Source of the DNA: JAMOAD01 sp023621955
GTDB lineage: Bacteria > Acidobacteriota > Aminicenantia > JAMOAD01
Length of the DNA: 29,862 nt
NCBI GenBank assembly: GCA_035403085.1
Contig: DAONEM010000025.1
Location: forward strand, 1-29,862
Direction: 5' to 3'
Each line of letters starts with the position of its first letter. Within the stretch, counting starts at the first letter, position 1. Shown here piece after piece: positions 29,850-29,862 of the stretch. The notes beneath the pieces were generated by a model, which had not been told where the DNA came from, searched no databases, and was given only the letters and a program-made list of their open reading frames with translations. Made by a program: the position numbers and the translations under genes.

Positions 29850-29862
29850 TCCCCCCAGCCCT

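Noticed and set aside
1..29862. CRISPR arrays, insertion sequences, prophage or rRNA genes
   Set aside because: No regularly spaced direct repeats, transposase, integrase or rRNA-like sequence was seen on either strand.

Overview
The window looks like a GC-rich (roughly 60% by eye) chromosome segment from a Gram-negative (diderm) bacterium. Evidence for an outer membrane is a Pal lipoprotein, a CpoB/YbgF-like TPR protein and a complete tripartite RND efflux pump with a TolC-type channel. A RemA (DUF370)-gmk-coaBC-priA gene order, familiar from Firmicutes and several deep-branching phyla, sits in the same genome, together with a [4Fe-4S] family-4 uracil-DNA glycosylase. That mix suggests a deep diderm lineage (Acidobacteriota/Aminicenantota-like, Synergistota-like or similar) rather than a classical gammaproteobacterium, but the sequence alone does not fix the phylum. 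Genes are tightly packed, with many 4 to 32 bp overlaps, and the scaffold carries one 100-N gap (21681-21780).

Layout. (1) 56-3156, minus: a pyrimidine (deoxy)nucleoside salvage operon cdd-deoC-pdp-HAD phosphatase behind a near-consensus sigma70 promoter. (2) 3313-3672, plus: a small Cys-rich DUF3795 protein. (3) 3737-9571, minus: a four-gene unit of a PAS/GAF hybrid histidine kinase, a class-III aminotransferase, a LuxE-type acyl-activating enzyme and a LuxC-type acyl reductase. Together the last three could turn a carboxylic acid into an aldehyde and then a primary amine. This is the most novel-looking cluster. (4) 9771-14272, plus: remA-gmk-coaBC-udg-priA, five genes with no space between them; the PriA homologue has lost its helicase motifs. 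(5) 14440-15549, plus: an exported TraB/Tiki-like protein. (6) 15695 to about 21700, minus: tetR, a 27-bp operator-like palindrome, then HlyD/AcrA, RND pump and TolC. (7) 21789-26235, minus: pal, a strong intrinsic terminator, then cpoB-ssb-sensor kinase-NtrC-type regulator. (8) 26377-26537, minus: tRNA-Gly(GCC) and tRNA-Cys(GCA) with their own promoter. (9) 26646-29596, minus: mnmA-SAM hydrolase-like-queD-queE, a tRNA-modification operon. (10) 29727-29811, plus: tRNA-Ser(TGA).

How the parts connect. The salvage operon deaminates cytidine/deoxycytidine, phosphorolyses the nucleosides and feeds deoxyribose-5-phosphate to glycolysis. The remA-priA operon is housekeeping (GMP kinase, CoA synthesis, DNA repair/restart). 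The mnmA-que operon makes s2U34 and the queuosine precursor in tRNAs, and tRNA genes lie on both sides of it. No CRISPR array, insertion sequence, prophage or rRNA was seen.
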